Shown here: positions 25,244-32,415 of the stretch, one piece after another | How positions within the stretch are numbered: the first letter of the stretch is position 1 | Layout: each line of letters opens with the position of its first letter | Source: Actinotalea caeni | GTDB lineage: Bacteria; Actinomycetota; Actinomycetes; Actinomycetales; Beutenbergiaceae | NCBI RefSeq assembly: GCF_009733795.1 | Contig: NZ_WNXX01000009.1 | Location: 1-64,000, forward strand | Direction of reading: 5' to 3' | Length of the DNA: 64,000 nucleotides | Program-made: the position numbers and the translations under genes | The notes under the pieces: generated by a model | The model's input: only the letters and a program-made list of their open reading frames with translations | What the model was told of the DNA's origin: nothing | Databases searched by the model: none

Positions 25244-26193
25244 CGGGCCCCCGGGCCCAGCGTCGACTCCCGCCGCAGCAGCGTGACCGGCACCCGCACG
25301 TCGACGGCCGGCTCCTCGCCCCCGGCGAGCCGGCGCGCGAGCACGTCGACGGCACGGCGGGCGAGCGTCGCGGGCTCCGGGTCGACGGTCGTCAGCGACG
25401 GCGTGGCGAACCAGCCGTCGTCGAGCGCGCCGTAGCCGGTCACGGCGACGTCCTCGGGCACCGCGAGGCCGGCGGCGTGCAGCCCCGCGAGCGCACCGAG
25501 CGCGACCTCGTCGGTCGCGCACACGAGCGCGTCGACGCCCGGGTGGCCGACGACAGCACGCTGCGCCGCCCGGTAGCCGGCGGCACGGTCGGGGGTCCCG
25601 CCCAGGTCGACCAGCGGCATGTCGTCGCGCGCCACGAGCGGGCCGGCCCCGAGCTGCACCGGCCGACGGCGGCCCATGACCGCGAGGTGGCGCGCGAGCA
25701 GCTCGGCGGCCTGCTCGAGGTCGGCCGCGACTCGGTCGCAGCCCGGGTGACCGGAGACCTCGGTGACGTCGACGCGCACGACCGGGACGCCGTCGGCCCC
25801 CGAGGGCTCGGGGAGCCGGGGCAGGTCGACGGCGAGGAGCCCGTCGAAGGTGACGCCCCGCTGCGCCCAGATCTCGGCGAGCCGGTCGTCGTCGCGGTGG
25901 ACCGGCTCGACCGCGGCCTGCAGGCCCCGCGCGTCGGCCTCGGTCACGAGCGTCTCCACGAGCGCCGCCAGCAGCGGCCGTCGCAGCTCGGTCACGACGA
26001 TGCCGACGACGCCGGTACGCCCGGTGCGCAGCGAGCGCGCGGCGGCGTTGGGGGTCCAGCCGAGGTCGGCGATCGCGACCTGCACGGCGTCTCGGGTCTC
26101 GGGGCGGATGTGGGGCTCGCCGTTGACCACACGCGAGACGGTCTTGAGCGAGACGCCCGCACGAGCGGCGACATCACGCATCGTCACGCGCAT
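25240..26193 (-). CDS. LacI family transcriptional regulator (first of a coupled pair)
   Basis: 317 aa from the ATG at 26193. HTH TMRDVAARAGVSLKTVSRVV, hinge AARSLRTGRTG, sensor with DALVCATDEVALGALAGLH and VAVTGYGALDDGWFATPSLTTV. ATG codons at 26202 and 26181 are alternatives; none has a clear ribosome binding site. Its ligand domain differs from the second LacI, with MGRRRPVQLGAG in place of the usual linker, so the two are not recent duplicates. Confidence 0.88.
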   Translation of the reverse strand: MRVTMRDVAARAGVSLKTVSRVVNGEPHIRPETRDAVQVAIADLGWTPNAAARSLRTGRTGVVGIVVTELRRPLLAALVETLVTEADARGLQAAVEPVHRDDDRLAEIWAQRGVTFDGLLAVDLPRLPEPSGADGVPVVRVDVTEVSGHPGCDRVAADLEQAAELLARHLAVMGRRRPVQLGAGPLVARDDMPLVDLGGTPDRAAGYRAAQRAVVGHPGVDALVCATDEVALGALAGLHAAGLAVPEDVAVTGYGALDDGWFATPSLTTVDPEPATLARRAVDVLARRLAGGEEPAVDVRVPVTLLRRESTLGPGAR

Positions 26194-26282
26194 GGGGAGC
26201 ATGGTAGGCCCCGCGGGGTCGCAGACCTGCGCCGCCCACCCGGCCGCGCGCGGTGGCGCGGAGGGCGAGCGGTGCGGAGCGG

Positions 26283-27089
26283 TCAGCGGAACCGGCGCCC
26301 CTCGTCGCGGCGGTACGCCCACACCGCGAGCACGGTGAACAGCACACCCCACCCGAGGAGCACGGGCAGCGCGTAGGCGTAGACCTCGACGCCCGAGAGC
26401 GCCCCGATGACGAGGTCGCGTGCGGCGCGGCTGGGCAGGAAGGTCGAGGCGGTGGCCAGCCAGTCCGGGAACATCTCGGCGGGCATGAACAGGCCGCCCG
26501 CGAACGCCAGCGGGAACAGCACGAGCTGCACGACGGCGATCGCGGCCTTGCTGCTCAGCCGGTACCCGACGAACAGGCCCAGCATGAGGAACGGCACCCC
26601 GGCGGCGAGCAGGGTGGCGACGCCGAGCAGCAGCCGCGGCAGCGCAGGGGCCGCCGCGGTGAAGATCCCGGCGACCAGCCCCAGCGGCACGAGACCGAGC
26701 AGCGCGAACAGCGACGCCGACAGCACCCGGCCGGTCAGGCGCGGACCGGCACCGGCGGGCATCGTGCGCAGGTACGGGTCGAACGGCAGCGCCCGGTCCT
26801 CGGCGACGCCGACGCCGAACGTGAACAGGAAGGTGCTCATCACCGAGAACATCGCGAGCCCGCCGACGGAGATCACCGACAGCAGCGGGTCGGAGGTGAT
26901 GACCTGCTGCGGGACGACGAAGAAGAACATCGCCAGCGTGGGGAACAGCAGGTTGCCGATGACGGCCATCGGGATCCGCACGGTCTCCAGCACGTGGAAG
27001 CGCGCGTGCAGCAGGGTCAGGCGCACGAACCCCGGCGGGGTCGCGGCGCGCACCGGCGCACCGGCGTCGCGCGTGGTGGTGGCGGTCAT
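26283..27089 (-). CDS. ABC-2 type transporter permease
   Basis: 268 aa with six membrane helices and the ABC2_membrane pattern (LFPTLAMFFFVVPQ, MFSVMSTFLFTFGVGVAEDRALPFDPYLRTMPAG, and the late SRAARDLVIGAL). AAGGAGG lies 5 nt upstream, inside the 3' end of the ATPase gene, and start and stop overlap (ATGA). With the ATPase it forms a DrrAB-like exporter of unknown substrate. Last gene of a four-gene operon. Confidence 0.88.
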   Translation of the reverse strand: MTATTTRDAGAPVRAATPPGFVRLTLLHARFHVLETVRIPMAVIGNLLFPTLAMFFFVVPQQVITSDPLLSVISVGGLAMFSVMSTFLFTFGVGVAEDRALPFDPYLRTMPAGAGPRLTGRVLSASLFALLGLVPLGLVAGIFTAAAPALPRLLLGVATLLAAGVPFLMLGLFVGYRLSSKAAIAVVQLVLFPLAFAGGLFMPAEMFPDWLATASTFLPSRAARDLVIGALSGVEVYAYALPVLLGWGVLFTVLAVWAYRRDEGRRFR

Positions 27090-28021
27090 GCTGCCTCCTT
27101 CTCGGTGAGGGCGAGGAAGGCCTCCTCGAGCGAGGCGCCTCGCACCTCGAGGTCGGTGAACGGCACGCCGTCGACGACGAGCCTGCGGACGAGCGCGTCG
27201 GAGTCGGACGTGAGGAGGGTGCGGCGGTCGCCGTCGACCTCGACCGAGGTGACGCCGGGCAGGGCGGCCAGCTCGGCCGCCGCGGCGGTGCTGCGGAAGG
27301 CGACCCGGTGCGCCTGCACGCGGGCGACGACGGCGCCGAGGGTGTCGTCGGCCAGGACGCGCCCGGAGCCGATGACGACGACCCGCTCGGCGAGCGCCTC
27401 GATCTCCTCCAGGTAGTGGCTGGTGACGACGACGGTGGCGCCCTCGCGGTGGTAGTCGCGGACGGCCTGCCACAGGGCGCGGCGGCCCTCGACGTCCAGC
27501 CCCGTGGTCGGCTCGTCGAGCAGCACCAGGCGGGGTCGGCCGGCGAGCGACAGCGCGACGGCCAGCCGCCGCTTCTGGCCGCCCGAGAGGCCGCCGGTCT
27601 GCCGGCGGGCGAGGTCGGCGAGGTCGAACCGCTCGAGCAGCTCGGCGCGCGGCATCGGGTCGGGGTAGTGCCCGCTGACGAGGTCGACGACCTCGCCGAC
27701 CGTCAGCGACGGCGGCAGCCCGGTCTCCTGCGGCGTGACGCCGAGCCCGATGCGGGCCGCCGGCAGCCGCGGGTCCTGCCCGAACAGCCGGACGGTGCCG
27801 GCGTCGGGCTTGCGCTGTCCGGTGACCAGCGAGAGCAGCGTGGACTTGCCGGCCCCGTTGGGGCCGAGCAGCCCGACGATCTCGCCGGGTCGGACGGCGA
27901 GGCTGACGCCGTCGAGCGCGACGACGTCGCCGAAGGTGCGGCGGACGCCGTCGACCGCGACGACGGGCTCGGTGCTCGACGCGGTCGGCGCGAGCGTCTC
28001 GCGCCGGGTGTCGGTGGTCAT
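27086..28021 (-). CDS. ABC transporter ATP-binding protein (DrrA-like)
   Basis: 311 aa. Walker A GPNGAGKST (residues 53-61), Q-loop in GVTPQETGL, signature LSGGQ, Walker B LVLLDEPTTGLD and the switch histidine in VVTSHYLEEIE are all intact. The C-terminal 80 residues (LPGVTSVEVDGDRRTLLTSDSDALVRRL, shortened) match the DrrA-type extension. The ATG overlaps the regulator stop (ATGA). Powers the permease encoded next. Confidence 0.93.
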   Translation of the reverse strand: MTTDTRRETLAPTASSTEPVVAVDGVRRTFGDVVALDGVSLAVRPGEIVGLLGPNGAGKSTLLSLVTGQRKPDAGTVRLFGQDPRLPAARIGLGVTPQETGLPPSLTVGEVVDLVSGHYPDPMPRAELLERFDLADLARRQTGGLSGGQKRRLAVALSLAGRPRLVLLDEPTTGLDVEGRRALWQAVRDYHREGATVVVTSHYLEEIEALAERVVVIGSGRVLADDTLGAVVARVQAHRVAFRSTAAAAELAALPGVTSVEVDGDRRTLLTSDSDALVRRLVVDGVPFTDLEVRGASLEEAFLALTEKEAA

Positions 28022-28323
28022 TCCAGTGATCCCTTCAGGAGCGCCTCGAGGGAGGCGGTGTACGTCTCGAACGCGCGCCGACCGGTCGGCGTGAGCGACA
28101 GGTAGGTCGCCGGGCTGCGGCCCTCGAACGCCTTCTCGACGGCGACGTAGCCGGCGTCCTCGAGCTTGCGCAGGTGGGTGGAGAGGTTGCCGGCGGTCAT
28201 GTCGAGGACCTTCTGCAACCGGGGGAAGGCGATCCGGTCGCCGCGGGGCAGCCCGGCGAGCGTGGCGACCACGCGCAGCCGGGCCTGGGCGTGGATGACC
28301 GGGTCCAGCTCGAGCTCGCTCAT
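28018..28323 (-). CDS. Winged-helix transcriptional regulator of the ABC exporter operon
   Basis: 101 aa single-domain regulator of the MarR/ArsR-like HTH_20/27 type: DPVIHAQARLRVVATLA, recognition helix MTAGNLSTHLRKLEDAGYV, and wing FEGRSPATYLSLTPTGRRAF. No metal ligands are evident. GGAGGGAGG lies directly upstream of the ATG. Encoded between a membrane protein and the ATPase, all overlapping by ATGA. The inverted repeat at 28984-29000 is its probable operator. Confidence 0.88.
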   Translation of the reverse strand: MSELELDPVIHAQARLRVVATLAGLPRGDRIAFPRLQKVLDMTAGNLSTHLRKLEDAGYVAVEKAFEGRSPATYLSLTPTGRRAFETYTASLEALLKGSLE

Positions 28324-28961
28324 GCCTCCCTCCGAGCCAGCAGCGCGGTGGCGAGCGCCGCCACGAGGAAGCCGCCGCCGCCGGCGACCGCCTGCACGAG
28401 GTATCCGTTCGGCGGGGTGACGATCGCGGCGACCGCGCCCGTGACGGCGAACCAGGCGCCGAGCACGAACATCGGCCACTCCCGCCACAGGGCGCCGCCG
28501 GCCATGTAGAGCGCCGCGACGACGAGCAGGAACACCGCGTTGGCGAGGATGGACACCGCGAGCGGGGGTGCGCCCGCCGCGGCGACCGAGCCCACGATGA
28601 CGGCCGCGAACCCGAAGCCCAGCACCCACGCCCAGCCGAACATCCGGCCGACCATCGCGCTGCTGCCCCGGATGCCCGACGTGCGCCGCGTGATGTGGAC
28701 GGCCGTGTAGGCCATCGCCGCGACCACGCTCACGCCGAGCACCGCCAGCGACCACCCGCCAGGCGTCTGGCCCTCGCGGTCGAACCCGAGGTACAGCGCC
28801 ACGTAGGCGACGAGGTAGGCCACACCCCAGACGACGAACATCCGGGTGGAGTCGGGGCGGGTCTGGTCTCGCACCGCCTCCTGCGAGGCGCGGATCGCCG
28901 CGAGCGCCTCGGCGGGCGTGGTGGCCCCGCCGTCGAGCTGCTCGTCGTCACGGTCGGTCAT
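28320..28961 (-). CDS. Membrane protein of unknown function, first gene of ABC operon
   Basis: 213 aa. A 55-residue hydrophilic N-terminus (MTDRDDEQLDGGATTPAEALAAIRASQEAV, shortened) is followed by six predicted membrane helices. Proteins of this size and layout often precede HTH-ABC operons in actinobacteria, but no function is known. The ATG at 28961 has CGGAGC upstream; a longer frame runs into the repeat array and is rejected. Confidence 0.72.
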   Translation of the reverse strand: MTDRDDEQLDGGATTPAEALAAIRASQEAVRDQTRPDSTRMFVVWGVAYLVAYVALYLGFDREGQTPGGWSLAVLGVSVVAAMAYTAVHITRRTSGIRGSSAMVGRMFGWAWVLGFGFAAVIVGSVAAAGAPPLAVSILANAVFLLVVAALYMAGGALWREWPMFVLGAWFAVTGAVAAIVTPPNGYLVQAVAGGGGFLVAALATALLARREA

Positions 28962-28983
28962 GATGCTCCGTCGGTTGCAGAGA

Positions 28984-29000
28984 GGTTTGCTTTGCAAACC
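28984..29000. promoter_or_regulatory. Inverted repeat operator of the ABC exporter operon
   Basis: GGTTTGC (28984-28990), TTT, GCAAACC (28994-29000): 7-bp perfect arms around 3 bases, 23 bp upstream of the first gene of the operon. Expected binding site of the winged-helix regulator encoded at 28018-28323. Confidence 0.7.
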
Positions 29001-29062
29001 ACTCTGCCAGCAGGCGGTCCGGTCGTCAAGGCCCACGCCCGCCCCGCCACCCCCAACCGCAC

Positions 29063-29200
29063 TTTCACCGCACCTTGCAACACGCCCGGGTTTCACCGCA
29101 CTTTGCAACAGCCCCGGTTTCACCGCACTTCGGAACAACCGCCGGTTTCACCGCGCTTCGGAACAACCGCCGCTTTCACCGCACTTTGGAACACGGCCCG
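29063..29200 (+). repeat. Family A repeat array, left arm (five 27-28-nt units)
   Basis: Contiguous units begin at 29063, 29091, 29118, 29146 and 29174, each opening TTTCACCGCACTT and continuing TGCAACA or CGGAACA, then a G/C tail. Two degenerate units may follow (29222-29250, 29251-29278). There are no unique spacers, so it is not a CRISPR. The inverted arm is at 29412-29509. No gene is supported in the 29001-29529 gap. Confidence 0.9.
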
Positions 29201-29233
29201 ACGGCGCGAGACTCGCTGGCCCTTCACCGCACG

Positions 29234-29250
29234 CCTGGCGTCTCGCCAGG
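29234..29250. other. Hairpin in the core of repeat element A
   Basis: CCTGGCG (29234-29240), TCT loop, CGCCAGG (29244-29250). In addition ACGGCGCG (29201-29208) is complementary to CGCGCCGT (29393-29400), so the core can close as a stem that extends the pairing of the repeat arms. Confidence 0.6.
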
Positions 29251-29411
29251 TTTCACCGCTGTTCTTGCCGCTCCCTCGTCTCGGCGCACCTGCCCGCCCG
29301 TCACCGAGTCTTGACGGCGCCACCCGGGACGACGGCGGGCCATGTGCCGACCGGCGGAAGCAGGAGATCAGCGACGTCGGACAGGTGAGCCGCGCGCCGT
29401 CGGCGCGGCAA

Positions 29412-29509
29412 GAAGTGCGGTGGAACCCGGCCTTGTTGCAAAGTGCGGTGAAACCGGGCCTTGTTGCAAAGTGCGGTGAAACGGGGCCTTGTTGCAAAGT
29501 GCGGTGAAA
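29412..29509 (-). repeat. Family A repeat array, right arm (inverted)
   Basis: One partial unit (29412-29425) and three units of exactly 28 nt (29426-29453, 29454-29481, 29482-29509), each ending TTGCAAAGTGCGGTGAAA, the reverse complement of the left-arm unit. The left and right arms could pair over about 100 nt. Confidence 0.9.
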
Positions 29510-29529
29510 CCGGGGCGGTGGGCGCGGCG

Positions 29530-31200
29530 CTACGGGATGATCGCCTCGCCGGCGCGGCGCAGCCGCAGCCACCGGTAGCCGTAGCCGTCGAGGGTGATGT
29601 CGACCGGCTCGGTGGCGGCGGCGAGGTGGGCGTGGTCGAACGCGTCGACCAGCTCGACCTCCTCGTCGTCCCCGGTGGGCGGCAGCGTGACGACGACGGG
29701 GTCGGGGCCGAGGTTGTGCAGCGCGATCGTCGCGGCCTGCTCGAGGTCGCACCGGTGGGCGAGCACCTGGTGCGCGCCGACGTCGATCGCCTCGTAGCGG
29801 CCCCACCCGATCTCCGGGCAGGTGCGGCGCAGCCAGATCAAGGACCGGATGCAGCTCCACAGCGAGCCCGGGTCGCGGGTCTGGTCGGCGACGTTGACGT
29901 GCTCGGGCGCGTAGCCGTCGCCGGTGACCGGTCGGGGCAGCCGGCTGGGGGCCGCCGAGGAGAAGCCGCCGTTGCGGCCCGACGACCACTGCATCGGCGA
30001 CCGCACCGACATCCGCCCGGGGATGTCGAGGTTCTCGCCCATGCCGATCTCCTCGCCGTAGAACAGCGTCGGCGAGCCCGGCAGCGAGAACAGCAGGCTG
30101 TACGCCATCCGGATCCGGCGCGGGTCGCCGTCGAGCATCGGGGGCAGACGACGCCGCAGCCCGCGCCCGTACAGCTGCAGCTCCGGGTCGGCGCCGAAGG
30201 AGTCGAAGACCTCCTGGCGCTCGTCCTCGGACAGCTGGTCGAGCGTGAGCTCGTCGTGGTTGCGCAGGAACGTGGCCCACTGGCAGGTGGGCAGGATCTC
30301 GGGGCGGCGCGCGAGCGTGTCCCGCAGCGGCCGGGCGTCGCCGCGCGCGAACGACAGGTAGGTCGCCTGCATCGCCGCGAAGTCGAACATCATGTGCAGC
30401 TGGTTGCCCTCGCCGTCACCGAAGAAGCGCACCTGGTCGGCATAGGGCAGGTTGACCTCGCCGAGCAGCACCGCGTCGCCGCGGCGGCGCACGAGGAACG
30501 CCCGCACCTGCTCGAGCAGGCGGTGGGGGTCGGTCGCGTGCTGGCCGGCGCCGGTCTCGACGTCGGACACGAAGAACGGGACGGCGTCGACCCGGAACCC
30601 GTCCATGCCCACCTCGAGCCAGTACTCGATCACGCGGATGATCTCCTCGACGACCGCCGGGTTGGCGACGTTGAGGTCGGGCTGGTGCCGGTAGAAGTGG
30701 TGCAGGTACCACTCGCCGGTGCGCTCGTCGAGCTCCCAGATCGAGTCCTCCTTGTCGGGGAAGACCACCTGGTCGGAGGTGTCGGGCGGCTCGGTGTCGC
30801 GCCACACGTAGTAGTCGCGGTAGCGGGAGGTCGTGCTGCGTCGTGCCGAGACGAACCACGGGTGCTTGTCGGAGGTGTGGTTGACCAGCAGGTCCGCGAT
30901 CACCCGCAGGCCGCGGTCGTGGGCGGTGCGGATCACCTCGACGAGGTGGCCGGGGTCGCCGTAGCGCCGGTCGACGCCGTACATGTCGGTGACGTCGTAG
31001 CCGTCGTCGCGCTGCGGGCTCGGGTAGAACGGCATCAGCCACAGGCACGTGACGCCGAGCTGGGCGAGGTAGTCGATGCGCTGCGCCAGGCCCGCGAGGT
31101 CGCCCACGCCGTCGCCGTCTGAGTCGAGGAAGGTCTCGACGTCGAGGCAGTAGACGACGGCGTTCTTCCACCACATGTCGCTGGTCTCGGTGATGCGCAC
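29530..31200 (-). CDS. GH13 alpha-amylase family protein (trehalose synthase-like)
   Basis: 556 aa. All GH13 catalytic residues are present: nucleophile Asp205 (DGFRVDAVP), acid/base Glu248 (LLGEVN) and Asp316 (FLRNHDE), with the N-terminal DVETFLDSDGDGVGDLAGL (shortened DSDGDGVGD). No signal peptide, so cytoplasmic. The trehalose-synthase/GH13_16-like pattern suggests maltose or trehalose interconversion, but related actinobacterial enzymes have other substrates. GTG start, with GAAGGG upstream. Encoded 30 bp downstream of an LLM flavoprotein gene, a recurring pairing in actinobacteria. Confidence 0.85.
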   Translation of the reverse strand: MRITETSDMWWKNAVVYCLDVETFLDSDGDGVGDLAGLAQRIDYLAQLGVTCLWLMPFYPSPQRDDGYDVTDMYGVDRRYGDPGHLVEVIRTAHDRGLRVIADLLVNHTSDKHPWFVSARRSTTSRYRDYYVWRDTEPPDTSDQVVFPDKEDSIWELDERTGEWYLHHFYRHQPDLNVANPAVVEEIIRVIEYWLEVGMDGFRVDAVPFFVSDVETGAGQHATDPHRLLEQVRAFLVRRRGDAVLLGEVNLPYADQVRFFGDGEGNQLHMMFDFAAMQATYLSFARGDARPLRDTLARRPEILPTCQWATFLRNHDELTLDQLSEDERQEVFDSFGADPELQLYGRGLRRRLPPMLDGDPRRIRMAYSLLFSLPGSPTLFYGEEIGMGENLDIPGRMSVRSPMQWSSGRNGGFSSAAPSRLPRPVTGDGYAPEHVNVADQTRDPGSLWSCIRSLIWLRRTCPEIGWGRYEAIDVGAHQVLAHRCDLEQAATIALHNLGPDPVVVTLPPTGDDEEVELVDAFDHAHLAAATEPVDITLDGYGYRWLRLRRAGEAIIP

Positions 31201-31230
31201 GGCGGGCCCTTCTCGAAAGCGGTCGGTCGG

Positions 31231-32190
31231 TCAGCCGGTGACGGCGGGGATCACCTCGGCGGCGAACGCGTCGATGAAGTCGGCCTGCCGCTGGCCCACG
31301 TGGTGCAGGTAGATGTCGTCGAAGCCGAGCTCGGCGTACTCACGCAGCCACGCCACGTGCTGCTCGAGGTCGGCGGAGGTGCGCACGGTCGCCATCACCG
31401 ACTCGCGCGGCACGTGCGCAGCGATCGCGTCGAACCCGGCGGGGGTGTCGACGTCCCACGCGATCGGGGGGCCGACGGCGTTGCCGCGCCACTGGTCCAT
31501 CGCGATCGCCTCGGCCTCCTCCTGCGTGGGCGCCCACGACAGGTGCAGCTGCAGCGCGAGCGGGCCGCGGCCGCCGGCGTCGCGGTAGGTCGCGATCACC
31601 TCGCGGAGCGTCTCGTGCGGCTGGTTGACCGTGACGAGGCCTTCCGCCCAGCCGGCGACGCGCCGCGCCGAGGGGGCGGAGACGACCGGCGCGATCAGCC
31701 GGGGGCGGGGGTCGGCCCGCTCCCACACCTGCGCCCGGTCGACGGTGACCGCGCCGTGGTGGCTGACCTCCTCGCCGTCGAGCAGCCGGGCGATGACCTC
31801 GACGCTCTCGTCGAGGCGCTGCTCGCGCTCGGCCTTGGCGGGCCAGCGGTCGCCGGTGACGTGCTCGTTGGCGGCCTCGCCGCTGCCGAGCGCGACCCAG
31901 AACCGGCCGGGGAACATCTGGCCGAGCGTCGCGATCTTCTGCGCCATCACGGCGGGGTGGTACCGCTGCCCCGGCGCGCTCACGCAGCCGAGCTCGAGAT
32001 CGGTGGTGGCCAGCGCGGCCGCGAGCCAGGACCAGGCGTAACCCGAGTGGCCCTGCGCCGTCGTCCAGGGCGCGAGGTGGTCGGAGCACATCGCCATGTG
32101 GAAGCCGGCCCGCTCGGCGTGCTGGACGTCGGCCAGCAGCTGGCGGGGCGAGATCTGCTCGTGAGAGGCGTGGAAGCCGACGCGCACCAT
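31231..32190 (-). CDS. LLM class oxidoreductase (TIGR03885-like)
   Basis: 319 aa TIM-barrel luciferase-like monooxygenase. Begins MVRVGFHASHEQISP and includes MCSDHLAPW, QKIATLGQMFPGRFWVALGSGEAANEHVTG (shortened GRFWVALGSGEAANE), where the GSGEAxNE loop binds the flavin phosphate. This subgroup is predicted to use FMN rather than F420. The ATG at 32190 is preferred over an extended frame, which lacks similarity. It is the upstream partner of the GH13 gene; the biochemical link is unknown. Confidence 0.82.
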   Translation of the reverse strand: MVRVGFHASHEQISPRQLLADVQHAERAGFHMAMCSDHLAPWTTAQGHSGYAWSWLAAALATTDLELGCVSAPGQRYHPAVMAQKIATLGQMFPGRFWVALGSGEAANEHVTGDRWPAKAEREQRLDESVEVIARLLDGEEVSHHGAVTVDRAQVWERADPRPRLIAPVVSAPSARRVAGWAEGLVTVNQPHETLREVIATYRDAGGRGPLALQLHLSWAPTQEEAEAIAMDQWRGNAVGPPIAWDVDTPAGFDAIAAHVPRESVMATVRTSADLEQHVAWLREYAELGFDDIYLHHVGQRQADFIDAFAAEVIPAVTG

Positions 32191-32285
32191 CGGACCAGCA
32201 GACCACAGGGTCGCGCCGCCGAGGCCGGAGATCGCACCCCTCCGCACGCATCGTCGCCGGCGAGCTCGTACCGTCCCGCCGAGCT

Positions 32286-32303
32286 CGTACGGTGCACCGT
32301 ACG
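32286..32303. promoter_or_regulatory. Perfect 18-nt palindrome in divergent promoter
   Basis: CGTACGGTGCACCGTACG, perfectly self-complementary, in the 225-bp gap between the divergent LLM (32190) and BNR (32416) genes. A direct repeat CGAGCTCGTAC (32261-32271 and 32280-32290) leads into it. Probably an operator for a dimeric regulator not encoded nearby. Confidence 0.55.
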
Positions 32304-32380
32304 GGCTCGGCCCGGAGGTACGGGGTCGACGTCGGACGGCGCGTGGTCCGGCCGGCGGCGACCGTCCCGCGGCAAGCGCT

Positions 32381-32394
32381 TCCCCAGCACGACG
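32381..32394. promoter_or_regulatory. Candidate LacI operator GGCAAGCGCTTCCC
   Basis: Perfect AAGCGCTT core with 12 of 14 symmetrical positions, 22 bp upstream of the BNR-protein start. Typical of LacI-family sites in front of actinobacterial glycoside hydrolase genes. Confidence 0.6.
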
Positions 32395-32415
32395 ATCCGT
32401 GGAAGGGTCTCACCC

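Noticed and set aside
26234-26261. Terminator after the ABC permease gene
   Set aside because: CGCC-CACC and GGTGGCG can pair only with a bulge and there is no U-tract. The signal is too weak in GC-rich DNA.
29120-29500. Small ORFs running through the repeat array
   Set aside because: The 28-nt period shifts the frame at each unit, there are no ribosome binding sites, and the translations are low-complexity repeats.
29063-29509. CRISPR array
   Set aside because: The 28-nt units are contiguous with no variable spacers, the array inverts in the middle and no cas gene is nearby.
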